Part shown: piece after piece, positions 22,042-31,647 of the stretch
How the letters are laid out: each line of letters starts with the position of its first letter
Numbering within the stretch: position 1 is the stretch's first letter
Made by a program: the position numbers and the translations under genes
Source of the DNA: Candidatus Saccharimonadota bacterium
Lineage (GTDB): Bacteria; Patescibacteriota; Saccharimonadia; Saccharimonadales; AWTP1-31
Direction: 5' to 3'
Assembly: GCA_026395435.1 (NCBI GenBank)
Contig: JAPLYT010000014.1
Location: 1-35,854 of the forward strand
Length of the DNA: 35,854 nucleotides
Notes under the pieces: model-generated
The model's database searches: none
Seen by the model: only the letters and a program-made list of their open reading frames with translations
What the model was told of the DNA's origin: nothing

Positions 22042-22695
22042 ATGTTTAATGTTGATACAATTATCTCTTCTGGCGGAATACTTATCATTTCGGCAATTAT
22101 ATTTGCTGAGTCAGGATTACTCATTGGGTTCTTCTTGCCTGGAGACACGTTACTCTTCGGCGCGGGGCTTGCTGCATCACAGGGCAAATTTAGCTTACTT
22201 TGGTTGATTGTCTGTGTGGTTTTAGCCGCAATCATTGGTGATAACGTGGGATATAGTATAGGGCGCCGGGCCGGGCCACGAATCTTCAAAAAGGAAGATG
22301 GCATCCTCTTCCGCCAAGAATATTTACAGAAAAGTGAAGAGTTCTATGAAAAACACGGCGGCAAAACCATCATCTTAGCTCGCTTTACGCCAATCGTCAG
22401 AACGTTTGCTCCCGTTGTAGCCGGTGCTGGTAAAATGACCCGCAAAAAATTCATGGTTTATAACATTATTGGGGGCATTTTATGGGGTGGTGGTATGTCA
22501 CTCCTGGGCTTTACCATCGGCGGAAAGATTCCACATCTCGATAAATACATTGAAGTTGTCATCTTTGGGGTGATGGCGGTCAGTTTGCTTTTGGCATTTG
22601 GTCATATTCTTAAAGATAAAAAAACGCGGACGTTACTTGTGGCGAGCATTATATCTGGCCTACGCAAAATCAGCCTCAACAAAAAAATAGACTGA
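22042..22695 (+). CDS. DedA/VTT family membrane protein
   Basis: The 217-residue protein has several hydrophobic segments and the family motifs FFLPGDTLLFGAG (about 30-42) and ILARFTPIVRTFAPVVAG (about 115-132), which form the re-entrant loops of DedA proteins. Members act in the inner membrane as lipid-carrier flippases (undecaprenyl phosphate recycling) or in membrane homeostasis. The length is typical. A TATACT box 7 bases before the ATG points to a leaderless mRNA. The gene is divergent from the L25 gene and convergent with the next orphan. In a cell with much wall hydrolysis, a lipid-carrier role would fit, but this is inference. Confidence 0.9.
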   Translation: MFNVDTIISSGGILIISAIIFAESGLLIGFFLPGDTLLFGAGLAASQGKFSLLWLIVCVVLAAIIGDNVGYSIGRRAGPRIFKKEDGILFRQEYLQKSEEFYEKHGGKTIILARFTPIVRTFAPVVAGAGKMTRKKFMVYNIIGGILWGGGMSLLGFTIGGKIPHLDKYIEVVIFGVMAVSLLLAFGHILKDKKTRTLLVASIISGLRKISLNKKID

Positions 22696-22708
22696 TTTTT
22701 AGTACATA

Positions 22709-23164
22709 TTATTGACGAAGATCAAGCCATTGTTCTTGCATATCCGGTGGCGAAAACATTTCTACACCAGCAAACGTATCAGGAAGTAATAGCCCATAAG
22801 TATCTGGGACCCTAAGTACGTCTACACTTTCTGGCTCTACGCCATACTTAACTATTTCAAGTTGAGCCCGAATCCCGGCTACAGCTAGATGGCCGAGGGC
22901 ATTCACGCGAAGCTCTGATTCTGATTTAACTGTGAAGTTTCTGTCCCAATGCTGAATAAGCTCATCAACACCCATAGTCAGATAAATTCCTGCCAGATTG
23001 ACTGGATCGCACTTCCAATCCTTTATTATTTGCTTACGCTGAGGGAACTCAGGAGTGTTTAAAATTTCTTCCACAACAAGATACTGGAACAACCCACAGA
23101 CAGCTGCGCCATTAATGTCAGGGTGGGCAGAGTAAAACTCAATTCTTTCGACCATTGTATTCAT
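22709..23164 (-). CDS. Hypothetical protein, 151 aa
   Basis: The family is not recognised. The 151-residue product appears soluble, with two cysteines (AAVCGLF, KCDP) and no signal or membrane segment. Reading quality is protein-like throughout, and a TATAAT box 6 bases before the ATG suggests a leaderless transcript. It lies 99 bp downstream of the uvrA stop, on the same strand, and converges on the DedA gene. Confidence 0.65.
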   Translation of the reverse strand: MNTMVERIEFYSAHPDINGAAVCGLFQYLVVEEILNTPEFPQRKQIIKDWKCDPVNLAGIYLTMGVDELIQHWDRNFTVKSESELRVNALGHLAVAGIRAQLEIVKYGVEPESVDVLRVPDTYGLLLPDTFAGVEMFSPPDMQEQWLDLRQ

Positions 23165-23263
23165 GAATATATTATATCATAATTTTGATACTTTTGCTGT
23201 ATTTATCCACAGCCTACTTATACAATCACATTTTTCGCATCTGTTAGAGGAGAAACCTTTTTG

Positions 23264-26074
23264 CTAGAGCATTTTGGCGAGGTAATTGCCGGTGTAGGAG
23301 GCTTTTACTCTGGCAACTGCTTCGGGTGTTCCTTGGGCAACGATTTGACCACCACCTGATCCGCCTTCGGGACCCATGTCGATAATATGATCTGCCGACT
23401 TAACAACGTCGAGGTTATGTTCAATAATAATCATGCTGTTTCCGGTATCAACAAGGGCGTGCAACACATGAAGGAGCTTATCGACATCGGCGACGTGAAG
23501 ACCAGTTGTGGGCTCATCGAGAATATATAAGGTACGTCCGGTTGGGCGTCGGCTAAGCTCTGTCGCAAGTTTAATACGTTGTGCTTCACCACCACTCAAC
23601 GTGGTTGCTGGCTGACCAAGCGAAATATAGCTAAGGCCAACGTCAACCAGTGTTTGCAGTTTGCGAGCGATGGCTGGAAGGTTGCCGAAAAATTCGAGTG
23701 CTTGCTCGGTGGTCATGGCCAGGACGTCACTAATGGTTTTACCTTTGTAATGAATCTCGAGTGCTTCACGGTTGTATCGTTTTCCATGACATACTTCACA
23801 GGTGACATAGACATCTGGCAAGAAGTGCATTTCAATCTTGATAATGCCATCGCCCGAACAATGCTCGCAGCGCCCACCTTTGACGTTAAAACTAAAGCGA
23901 CCAGCACTATAGCCGCGTAGTTTGGCTTCAGGTACGCCCGCGAATAGCTCACGAATCGGTGTGAATAGGCCGGTGTAGGTGGCGGGGTTACTACGTGGCG
24001 TTCGGCCGATTGGCGACTGATCAATAATAATTACTTTGTCGAGATGTTCAATACCACGAAGTTCATCATGCTTACCAGGTACACTACTGCTTCGCATGAG
24101 GCGAGCGGAAAGTTCTTTGGCGACGATATCGTTGATGAGACTCGATTTTCCACTTCCCGATACGCCACTCACCACAACCATTTTGCCAAGTGGGATATCG
24201 ACGGTAACATTCTGTAAGTTATTCTCTCGGGCATTTATAACGGATAAATTTTTGCCACTGCCGGCTCGGCGTTTCTTTGGTACGGCTATCGATTTTTCAC
24301 CACGCAGGTACTGACCAGTAATACTGTCTTTTGTCTTGGCAACTTCTTCTGGTGCTCCTTGAGCCACAATGTGGCCACCATGAATACCGGCTCCCGGACC
24401 GATATCAAGCAAGAAATCTGCGGTGCGAATGGTGTCTTCGTCGTGCTCTACCACGATCACGCTGTTCCCGATATCGCGGAGATGCTTGAGCGTACGAATA
24501 AGGCGCTCGTTATCACGTTGATGTAGTCCGATAGACGGTTCGTCGAGTACATACAGCACCCCCTGCAAGCCTGAGCCGATTTGAGTGGCAAGACGAATTC
24601 GTTGCGCTTCTCCGCCGCTCAAGGTCACGGCGCTCCGAAGAAGATTGAGATAATTGAGGCCAACATCTTGCAAGAACTGCAGACGGGCGGTGATTTCTTT
24701 GAAAATCATGGCTGCAATATGCTGCTCTTTTTCACTAAGCTTAATTTTGGCAAAAAAGGCGATTGCTTCGTCGATTGATAACTCACAGACATCCATGATT
24801 GATGCATCAGCGACCGTGACAGCGAGAACCGATGGCTTAAGCCTTTTTCCTTTACAGGCATGGCATGGCCGTTCCTGCATGAATCGTTCGATATCTCGGC
24901 GAATAAAATCACTGTCGGTCTCCTTGTGTCTACGCTCAAGGTTATTGACCACTCCTTCATAGGTGGTTTCGAATGTGCGACCAGAGCCCAAGCTGACTTG
25001 GTATTTCTCTTCGCCCGTTCCATACATGAGCATAGTAATTTGAGCGTCAGTAAGTTCGCCGGTCGGCACATGCAAACTAAACCCGTGCGCATCAGAAACA
25101 GCCTGAAGTTTTTTGGTATACCAGGCGTCAGTATTAATGCGGTTGAATGGTCGAATGGCACCCTCGGCAATGGTAAGACGACCGTTTGGAATTACCAGTT
25201 CGGGGTCAACTTCGAGACGCGAGCCAAGGCCCGTACATGTCGGGCAGGCTCCGAATGGACTGTTGAAGCTAAAGGTCCGTGGCTCTAGTTCAGGAATGGA
25301 AATTTCTGGGTGATCGATACAAGCATATTTAAGACTATAGCTATGCTCATCTTCGGTTTCGTAATTTACTACCAGGAGCTGCCCGGCTGCAATTTCAAGA
25401 CCCTGCTCAATCGATTGACTCAGTCGTCCTCGACTCTCTTCGTTGTTAACCAAGCGGTCAACAATGATCTCAATACTGTGCTTCAACTTCTTATCAAGTT
25501 CTGGGAATTCATCAAGGGCATAGATAACCCCATCCACACGGGCACGGGCATATCCAAGCCGTTGGTACTGTTCTGGAATGTGTTCGAAGGCACCTTTTTT
25601 ATCTATAACCACAGGAGCGAGCAGTAAAAGACGCGCATTAATAGTCAGATTCGAGACTTGATCGACAATTGCCTGGATGGTCTGGCGAGCAACCGGCTTA
25701 CCACACTCTGGACAATGCGGTATGCCAATTCGGGCATACAACAAACGAAGATAATCATAAATTTCGGTGACGGTGGCCACAGTACTACGAGGGTTCCGAC
25801 TGGTCGACTTTTGATCAATACTGATAGCAGGGCTGAGTCCGTCGATCTGATCAACGTCCGGCTTTTCCATGAGGCCCAAAAATTGCCGAGCATAACTACT
25901 CAGTGATTCGACGTAGCGTCGCTGACCTTCGGCATAAATAGTATCAAACGCTAAGCTCGATTTTCCGGATCCACTGAGGCCAGTGATAACCACCAATTTC
26001 CCACGAGGAATACGCACATCTATATTTTTAAGATTGTGCTCCCTCGCACCCCGGACATCGATAAACTCATTCAT
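23264..26074 (-). CDS. uvrA: Excinuclease ABC subunit A
   Basis: UvrA finds damage and loads UvrB in nucleotide excision repair. The 936-residue protein has two ABC ATPase modules: Walker [10 protein letters not shown] near residue 32 and GVSGSGKSS near residue 636, each with its LSGGEAQRI signature and LDEPS/LDEPT Walker B. Zinc-binding pairs are CPTCTG, CHACKG, and CEHC with CEVC. The length is full-size. A TATACT box (26086-26091) ends 11 bases before the ATG, so the leader is a few bases at most. uvrC lies separately at 10803-12299. The C-terminal boundary GNYLAKML is typical of the family. Confidence 0.97.
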   Translation of the reverse strand: MNEFIDVRGAREHNLKNIDVRIPRGKLVVITGLSGSGKSSLAFDTIYAEGQRRYVESLSSYARQFLGLMEKPDVDQIDGLSPAISIDQKSTSRNPRSTVATVTEIYDYLRLLYARIGIPHCPECGKPVARQTIQAIVDQVSNLTINARLLLLAPVVIDKKGAFEHIPEQYQRLGYARARVDGVIYALDEFPELDKKLKHSIEIIVDRLVNNEESRGRLSQSIEQGLEIAAGQLLVVNYETEDEHSYSLKYACIDHPEISIPELEPRTFSFNSPFGACPTCTGLGSRLEVDPELVIPNGRLTIAEGAIRPFNRINTDAWYTKKLQAVSDAHGFSLHVPTGELTDAQITMLMYGTGEEKYQVSLGSGRTFETTYEGVVNNLERRHKETDSDFIRRDIERFMQERPCHACKGKRLKPSVLAVTVADASIMDVCELSIDEAIAFFAKIKLSEKEQHIAAMIFKEITARLQFLQDVGLNYLNLLRSAVTLSGGEAQRIRLATQIGSGLQGVLYVLDEPSIGLHQRDNERLIRTLKHLRDIGNSVIVVEHDEDTIRTADFLLDIGPGAGIHGGHIVAQGAPEEVAKTKDSITGQYLRGEKSIAVPKKRRAGSGKNLSVINARENNLQNVTVDIPLGKMVVVSGVSGSGKSSLINDIVAKELSARLMRSSSVPGKHDELRGIEHLDKVIIIDQSPIGRTPRSNPATYTGLFTPIRELFAGVPEAKLRGYSAGRFSFNVKGGRCEHCSGDGIIKIEMHFLPDVYVTCEVCHGKRYNREALEIHYKGKTISDVLAMTTEQALEFFGNLPAIARKLQTLVDVGLSYISLGQPATTLSGGEAQRIKLATELSRRPTGRTLYILDEPTTGLHVADVDKLLHVLHALVDTGNSMIIIEHNLDVVKSADHIIDMGPEGGSGGGQIVAQGTPEAVARVKASYTGNYLAKML

Positions 26075-26246
26075 AAAGCCGCTCTAGTATACGCTTAATC
26101 GGCGATATTTTCTAGTCCTAAGAGATGGTTTAGTTTGGTACCGAGTTTACGCAAGATTGCTATGTGGTGTGCTGCTTTCTGGAATAGTCGAATAAGAACA
26201 AGCTCGCCCACTGCGACATAAGGTATTAACGAACTTCTGAACGTTG

Positions 26247-26942
26247 CTAATTGTTGCCCATACTTTTGATGGCGCGTACTGCTATGGCTTGCAAGGATAA
26301 AACTCCGAAGATTCCATTTTCGGCAAATGTTTCTTCTATAGCCGTGAGCACTTGGTCTTGCGATGCCGGTATTTGATCTGGATCGGTGTTGCCTCTTTCA
26401 ATCAGTTCTGTAACCTGCTCAGTGCTCGGTATATGTATTTTTGCTTGAGCGATAACTATCGTTGATGCTTCATCTTCTCGGGCATACTTACCCTGAAAAC
26501 CCCTCATACCTGCTTCACCCATCACGGTTCGTGCTGCATGTCTCTCAGCTGTCAATCGTGGGTCAACAATCGTGGCAGTGATTATACGCTTTTGATTAAC
26601 ACCTTCAATTGATATACCGCCAATTCTCGCAAGCATTTCATCAGCGCCACCAGATTGAAGCTTAATTTCCTCCATGGCTGTTCGAAAATCATAGCCTTTT
26701 TCGAATCCTTGCCCGAACTTTGCCCTCACTGCCCGAGGATTGAGAACGTATACTCGATGTTTTCCGGGGATTTTTTCTAGCTCTGGCATAACTGGCCCTG
26801 ATGCTGCTCTGTTGAACAATTCAGTTATAGAACCAGCAATACGCGACGAGACATCGTGATCAAGTTGACGAGTTGCTTCAACCGCTTTAACTCTACGTTC
26901 TCTGTTTGCGTGACCGTAGGAGCGCCGTTTTTGGTTTCTCAT
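26247..26942 (-). CDS. Hypothetical protein, 231 aa
   Basis: I do not recognise this protein. The 231 residues start with a very basic segment (MRNQKRRSYGHANRERR), suggesting nucleic-acid or membrane-surface contact, and continue as a soluble alpha/beta protein. There are no cysteines, signal or membrane segments. Coding is well supported by TTGTAC-18-TATAAT (26951-26980) with the ATG 8 bases after the -10 box, a leaderless arrangement. It is divergent from pheA and upstream of uvrA. Confidence 0.7.
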   Translation of the reverse strand: MRNQKRRSYGHANRERRVKAVEATRQLDHDVSSRIAGSITELFNRAASGPVMPELEKIPGKHRVYVLNPRAVRAKFGQGFEKGYDFRTAMEEIKLQSGGADEMLARIGGISIEGVNQKRIITATIVDPRLTAERHAARTVMGEAGMRGFQGKYAREDEASTIVIAQAKIHIPSTEQVTELIERGNTDPDQIPASQDQVLTAIEETFAENGIFGVLSLQAIAVRAIKSMGNN

Positions 26943-26950
26943 TAAAAATT

Positions 26951-26980
26951 ATTATACTATTTTTATTTTATTTTGTACAA
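26951..26980 (-). promoter_or_regulatory. Promoter of leaderless 231-aa gene
   Basis: TTGTAC and TATAAT are 18 bases apart on the minus strand, with the ATG 8 bases after the -10 box. Confidence 0.7.
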
Positions 26981-27019
26981 AATACTGATAGCAAGGGTTT
27001 TCGTGAGATACTACCTGTA

Positions 27020-27862
27020 ATGAAAATCGCTATTCAAGGTATTGCCGGGTCGTTTCACGCCCAAGCTGCTACTGAACTATTTCAAGATCATGAAGTTTCA
27101 CTGGTCGAGTGCACGATATTTCGTGATGTATTTGATGCGGTCAATAATGGCGAAGCTGAATACGGCATCGTTGCGATCGAAAATTCCCTGCATGGGTCAA
27201 TCAATCCGGTGTATCGACTGCTTGCCGAACAAAAACTTTTTGTGTGTGGTGAAATTCGTTTACAGATCGAGCTTTTTTTGATTGGACTAAGCCCAACGGA
27301 GGTCGAGTCGATTAATGCACCGTCGACGGAAATTCTGTCTCAGCGAGAAGCATTGAGCCAGTGTGAGATATGGCTGGCCGATAATCTTGCCCAAGCACGC
27401 GTCACCGAAACATCCGACACCGCTGACGCTGTTCGCCAAATTATACAAGAAAAAAGTGATACAAAATTTGCCATTGCTAGTCGTCGGGCCGCAGAAGAAT
27501 ACCATGGGACCATTATCGCCGGACCGATTAACGACGACCCCGAGAACTACACCCGCTTTCTATGTATCACGAAGCAGCCCGCCATTCCGGAAGGCGCTAA
27601 TCGTACAAGCATCATCATGAGCGAATCGGATTTTGATAGATCAGGTACCCTTGTGCATGCACTCAATGTTTTTGCTAATCGTGGGATCAATCTTTCGAAG
27701 CTCGACAGTCACCCTCTCCCTGGGGAAAAACGACGCTATGCTTTCTACATCGATGTAGATACTTCGATGACACAGGAATCCGCAAAAACAGCGATTCAAG
27801 AACTCATAAAACTGGGCTGGGATGTCCAGATATTAGGAAGTTATTCGGCCTACAAGCATTAG
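27020..27862 (+). CDS. pheA: Prephenate dehydratase
   Basis: This enzyme converts prephenate to phenylpyruvate in phenylalanine synthesis. The 280-residue protein has the two-lobed PDT domain (1-190) with IENSLHGSINPV and the catalytic NYTRF motif (about 176-180), then a regulatory ACT domain (about 195-275) with GTLVHALNVFANRGINL. In the ACT domain the Phe-binding ESRP of typical enzymes reads DSHP, so feedback control may differ. The start was set at ATG 27020, 7 bases after a GATACT box; the longer frame from 26906 would overlap the divergent gene. It is a single gene, and no other aromatic pathway enzyme is in the window. Confidence 0.92.
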   Translation: MKIAIQGIAGSFHAQAATELFQDHEVSLVECTIFRDVFDAVNNGEAEYGIVAIENSLHGSINPVYRLLAEQKLFVCGEIRLQIELFLIGLSPTEVESINAPSTEILSQREALSQCEIWLADNLAQARVTETSDTADAVRQIIQEKSDTKFAIASRRAAEEYHGTIIAGPINDDPENYTRFLCITKQPAIPEGANRTSIIMSESDFDRSGTLVHALNVFANRGINLSKLDSHPLPGEKRRYAFYIDVDTSMTQESAKTAIQELIKLGWDVQILGSYSAYKH

Positions 27863-27877
27863 CGAAATACAATATTA

Positions 27878-27905
27878 TTGACAATCCTGCAACAATGTAT
27901 ATAAT
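27878..27905 (+). promoter_or_regulatory. Strong promoter of small membrane protein gene
   Basis: TTGACA and TATAAT, both full consensus, are separated by 16 bases. The ATG follows at 27938, so this transcript has a leader of about 26 nt. Confidence 0.8.
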
Positions 27906-27937
27906 CACCAGTAAATACGTTAAGCAGGGTCACTATT

Positions 27938-28120
27938 ATGCTCGATTTCATCGTTTTGGGGATTATTCCAGGCACCAATTTTATTATCACATTACCTGTA
28001 ATCATTATCGGATTTTGTTCGGTTATTATTGTTGTTCTTACCTACTTTGAGACACGCCGATATTTGCGTTCTCGAGTAAGTGTTGATCAAACCAGTGATC
28101 TCAATTCAGCAACCGCCTAA
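27938..28120 (+). CDS. Small membrane protein, 60 aa
   Basis: The 60-residue product is very hydrophobic over residues 4-39 (IVLGIIPGTNFIITLPVIIIG and the following IIVVLTY), perhaps one long or two short membrane helices, with a polar tail (FETRRYLRSRVSVDQ). The family is not recognised. A consensus promoter directly upstream suggests strong expression. The Shine-Dalgarno is weak. It ends 3 bp from the convergent exonuclease I gene, which limits how far transcription can run without a terminator. Confidence 0.6.
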   Translation: MLDFIVLGIIPGTNFIITLPVIIIGFCSVIIVVLTYFETRRYLRSRVSVDQTSDLNSATA

Positions 28121-28123
28121 AAT

Positions 28124-29596
28124 TTATTCGACCGACTCGGTTTCTTCACTAATATCACTTGGGACAATGCTTTGGCCATACAACGTGAGATCTTCAAGAA
28201 GAAATTTTTGAGTGTCAGTCAGGTCTGGTTTTGCGCTCAGAGTCTTGATTCGCTCAAAGTATTTTGCCAGTCGGCTTTCTGCACCGCCAGCCATTAGATA
28301 GTCTGCTCGATGCGTTTCCCACACCCTACGCTCATCTATGGTAAGTTTTCGGGGGTAATTTCGCGCCTTATATAACGGTACGAGTTTTTTAAGCCGCTGA
28401 TCGTGACATTTTTCAGCATATGATCCAATGTCATCTGGCTTTGCACTGCGTATATCTTGCATGAGTGAGTGATCTTTATCGCTCATAAATCCATCGTAAA
28501 GCTGGGCATCGACGGTTTTAGGTTCTTCCGCAAATCGCTTTTGCTGCTCAGCATCAAGAATTGCCAGTGCACCCAATACCTTTTTTGAAAAATCAGCATC
28601 ACCAGCTAGTTTGTCTCGGTTGGCTTGTATCATGTCAATGTCTATCTGGAGTCGACTTTGGCTGTCGGGATCCAACACAGCCAGAGGCGCGACGGCTGGA
28701 CAGCGATTGAATTGAAGTGTCTTGATAGGCAGCCGAGGCGCATCCTCGCGACGATCTTCTGGCGGCTGCCACCTCCAAGCATCGACGAGTTGATCGATTT
28801 CCATTGCCTGGAATTCGGTTGGGTCAAATCGTAGGTCATACACCAACGCCCCGCTTTTCTGCGGGTGATCAGCCAGACGGATAACGACCGCTGTCTTTTG
28901 GTATTCATTGGCATATTTACCTGAACAATAGACAAATGGTTTGCCCGATTCAACAAGTTCTTTGACAGATTTTTTATCACGTATAGACAATAAATAATCA
29001 AATAGCTTCGGTTGGTGACTACGGAGCAGTTTTGCCAGATCGATGGTTGCGTTGACATCACTTAAAGCGTCATGAGCATGTGCGTGATCAAGCCCATTTT
29101 GGGCCGTCAAAAGTTCGAGACGGTTTGTGGGCTTACCCGCTCCATCTACCGGCCAAGTAATCCCTTCTGGTCGTAGTGCGCGCGTCATCCGGACAACATC
29201 AAGCAAATCCCATCGAGATCGATCGTCTTTCCACTGCCACGTATAGGGGTCATACATGTTGCGGTACATTGTATAGCGCATGAATTCGTCGTCAAAACGA
29301 ATGGTGTTATAACCAACAAATATCGTTCCCTGGGTCGCTATTTCTTCTTCAAACGTTTTGAGAAAATCAGCTTCGGTAGTGCCTTCGGCAACGGTATGCT
29401 GTGGAGTTATTCCGGTGATCAGAATAGCATCGGGGTCTGGGAGGATATCATCACTGAGCGCAATAAGGATGTTATGTGGCTCACCAATAGGGTTAAGATC
29501 GAGATCAGTTCGCTGGCCTGCGAATTGCATGATTCGCGATTCCCTGGGGTTAATGCCACTTGTCTCGAGGTCATAAAAATAAAAGCTATTTGCCAT
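28124..29596 (-). CDS. sbcB: Exodeoxyribonuclease I
   Basis: The 490-residue protein is a DEDDh 3'-5' exonuclease: YDLETSG (residues 7-13) gives Asp and Glu of motif I, FVGYNTIRFDDEFM motif II, and HDALSDVNATID the final His and Asp. The SH3-like and helical C-terminal parts of ExoI follow. It degrades single-stranded DNA from the 3' end and acts in mismatch repair and recombination control. The start was set at ATG 29596 rather than at 29641, because a TACACT box lies 7 bases before it and the extra 15 residues have no family counterpart. It lies downstream of the photolyase gene. Confidence 0.92.
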   Translation of the reverse strand: MANSFYFYDLETSGINPRESRIMQFAGQRTDLDLNPIGEPHNILIALSDDILPDPDAILITGITPQHTVAEGTTEADFLKTFEEEIATQGTIFVGYNTIRFDDEFMRYTMYRNMYDPYTWQWKDDRSRWDLLDVVRMTRALRPEGITWPVDGAGKPTNRLELLTAQNGLDHAHAHDALSDVNATIDLAKLLRSHQPKLFDYLLSIRDKKSVKELVESGKPFVYCSGKYANEYQKTAVVIRLADHPQKSGALVYDLRFDPTEFQAMEIDQLVDAWRWQPPEDRREDAPRLPIKTLQFNRCPAVAPLAVLDPDSQSRLQIDIDMIQANRDKLAGDADFSKKVLGALAILDAEQQKRFAEEPKTVDAQLYDGFMSDKDHSLMQDIRSAKPDDIGSYAEKCHDQRLKKLVPLYKARNYPRKLTIDERRVWETHRADYLMAGGAESRLAKYFERIKTLSAKPDLTDTQKFLLEDLTLYGQSIVPSDISEETESVE

Positions 29597-29640
29597 ACGT
29601 CTAAGTGTATCACTTGATGTCTTACTAACCAGAACCGACA

Positions 29641-31008
29641 CTATTCGCTGAAAAGCTTCTCGTACTGATCGATCAGGAATTTTCGTTTGAGGCCGTTGTA
29701 GTTCATGTATCGAATTGTGCCATATACCGGTCGTTCAAACCACGGACGGTCATGTAATCCGGCGATGCTCCACAAAATTCCGACATACCCATTTGGGTCG
29801 CCACCGTCGAGACTATAAAAATCGTTCAATCGGATCAAGATCCTATGGGCGTCTTCTGGTGATTTGGTCCATTCCAGAACTTTTTTAGCCCAGTACATCC
29901 GCATATAGCCATGCATTTTGCCGGTTCTAACAAGTTGTGTTTGGGCAGCATTCCAGGCGGGATCGTGTGTCTGAGCGTCCTCGAGCTGTTTCAGGGTGTA
30001 GTCAAATTCACGGACGTCATCAGCGTGTTTCGCCAGCGTTTTTTGAGCCCAATCTGGCGCTCCAAGCAGTGAGTCGTAGTGAGAATTGTAATAACAATAA
30101 TTATCACTTAGGCTACTTCGAACATTCAGCTCTTCCAAAAATACATCAGCGTCCGCACGGAGTGACGTATCTTGAGCGGCGGCATATTCAACTTCAAGGG
30201 TTGCCCTTAGTCGTGACAGTTGACCGAAATGCAGATATGGACTCAGGCCACTTTGACCGTCGTCATGGGGATCGTTTCTGGCCTGTGCATAGCCACTAAG
30301 TCGCTTAGAGATAAAGAGGTGTAGTGCATCGTGTGCGGAGACTTCTCCAGATTTAAAGGAAAACGTTTGGCCATTTGATGGTATATCTTCAAGTAACGCA
30401 TCGATCATCGGCTGTAAGGTTTTAATAGACTTAACAGAGCCAGGCCAATGATGCGGATGTGATTGTATTTTTTGAGGTTCACTAATGTACTGCGGTAACA
30501 GTTTGCTAAGCTTGGTTCTAATAGTGCGCGCCGCGTATTCCTGTTTCTCGCTCACCGTCCAAATCGGCACGACATTATGCGTATCAACAACAAATACGTC
30601 GTATGGTGCCTCTTCCGCAATTTTCTTCTGCAATTTTCTTGGCCCTCGCAGCGGATTCATATCGAAATACACTGCAAGTGTATTCGTATGATGAATGAGC
30701 CCAGGCAAGGTAGTCTTGGCGTCGCCAATAAGCATCAAAAAAGGAATAGACAATGCGGACAGTTGAGTCTCTACCTCTCGAAGCCCTTCGAGCATCCACT
30801 CAAAATGTTCGCGAGACCGATTGCCCGATTTTGGCTGCAAACAAAAAATCACCGCCAGAGGCAGTGCATGTTCAATCGCTTTTTGTTGAGCTGCTATAAG
30901 GGCGTGATTATCCGCCACGCGCTGATCCCGACTCATGACATACAGTACGCACTTGCCGTCTGGCGAATCTGTTCTAGTATTTAATTTCTGAACTCTGGTG
31001 GTATCCAT
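29641..31008 (-). CDS. phrB: Class II deoxyribodipyrimidine photolyase
   Basis: This light-driven, FAD-dependent enzyme splits cyclobutane pyrimidine dimers. The 455-residue sequence has an N-terminal Rossmann-like domain (about 20-190) and an FAD-binding helical domain with GKMHGYMRMYWAKKVLEW, THDPAWNAAQ and GYVGILWSIAGLHDRPW, the pattern of class II enzymes rather than the class I type of E. coli. A TACACT box lies 6 bases before the ATG, again leaderless. Exonuclease I is the next gene, 44 bp downstream, with its own -10 box. It implies at least occasional exposure to light or UV in this lineage. Confidence 0.93.
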   Translation of the reverse strand: MDTTRVQKLNTRTDSPDGKCVLYVMSRDQRVADNHALIAAQQKAIEHALPLAVIFCLQPKSGNRSREHFEWMLEGLREVETQLSALSIPFLMLIGDAKTTLPGLIHHTNTLAVYFDMNPLRGPRKLQKKIAEEAPYDVFVVDTHNVVPIWTVSEKQEYAARTIRTKLSKLLPQYISEPQKIQSHPHHWPGSVKSIKTLQPMIDALLEDIPSNGQTFSFKSGEVSAHDALHLFISKRLSGYAQARNDPHDDGQSGLSPYLHFGQLSRLRATLEVEYAAAQDTSLRADADVFLEELNVRSSLSDNYCYYNSHYDSLLGAPDWAQKTLAKHADDVREFDYTLKQLEDAQTHDPAWNAAQTQLVRTGKMHGYMRMYWAKKVLEWTKSPEDAHRILIRLNDFYSLDGGDPNGYVGILWSIAGLHDRPWFERPVYGTIRYMNYNGLKRKFLIDQYEKLFSE

Positions 31009-31032
31009 AAGTCTAGTGTAGCAATTTTTAAA

Positions 31033-31608
31033 CTAGGATTGCATCAAAGTTTGTCTTCGAACATAGAGCATAGCAACAAAGAGTGCGTTGGTAATGACGA
31101 GCGATGCAGGGTAAAGCACAGTAACCGTAGAAAATTCTTGAAGTGCAAATAAGCTTATTAAGAATTTTAATCCACTCAATGCGTACGTAAATGCTGGCTC
31201 TGATTCTGGCATAAAATAAGATTTCCTGAATGTGGGGATAAAGGCCAGCATATCTATGATCGTCACGAGAATAATTGCTGCTAATGGATCACTTGTCACA
31301 GTCCAGAGCACCATCGCAATCGTACAGCCTGCCAAACAGAGCCAATCCGCTTTCGGGAAGTCTCTTTTACCCTTTACAAGAGCAAAACCAAATACAATAA
31401 AACTAATAAGCGCCGTAAAGCCAGTCACCCACGCCCCTGCACCGCCTTTACCAACAAGCTGCCCGAAGAACGCAATTGCAGTCAAAACTCCCCAAACAAG
31501 CCAAGTAAATGCATGTGGCTTTGTCTTGCCACTGAAAATAGTTCGGAAATATGGGATATAGCCGATTATCCCTATTACAACTGCAATAACCGCAAGAAAT
31601 TCTTTCAT
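31033..31608 (-). CDS. Multi-spanning membrane protein, SWEET/PQ-loop-like duplication
   Basis: The 191-residue protein has about six or seven hydrophobic helices. Two segments look related: GYIPYFRTIFSGKTKPHAFTW (about 15-35) and LAFIPTFRKSYFMPESEPAFTY (about 118-140), each a helix end with a conserved Pro, basic loop and Phe-Thr, reminiscent of the Pro motif of PQ-loop/SemiSWEET carriers. Transport of a small solute is therefore possible but not shown. The start was placed at ATG 31608, because TACACT lies 9 bases upstream; the ATG at 31620 is only 2 bases after that box, and TTG at 31629 precedes the box. Confidence 0.65.
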   Translation of the reverse strand: MKEFLAVIAVVIGIIGYIPYFRTIFSGKTKPHAFTWLVWGVLTAIAFFGQLVGKGGAGAWVTGFTALISFIVFGFALVKGKRDFPKADWLCLAGCTIAMVLWTVTSDPLAAIILVTIIDMLAFIPTFRKSYFMPESEPAFTYALSGLKFLISLFALQEFSTVTVLYPASLVITNALFVAMLYVRRQTLMQS

Positions 31609-31647
31609 ATATTGCATATAGTGTAGCAAATACTACCTAGATTACAC

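Noticed and set aside
21930-22304. 125-residue N-terminal extension of the L25 frame
   Set aside because: It is antisense to the DedA gene, lies upstream of the TATACT box at 21963-21968, and does not resemble L25.
26906-27019. Upstream start for prephenate dehydratase
   Set aside because: It would overlap the divergent 231-aa gene and both promoters; the family N-terminus MKIAIQG begins at 27020.
29597-29641. Upstream start for exonuclease I, overlapping phrB by one base
   Set aside because: The -10 box TACACT lies inside this stretch and the 15 extra residues have no place in the family.
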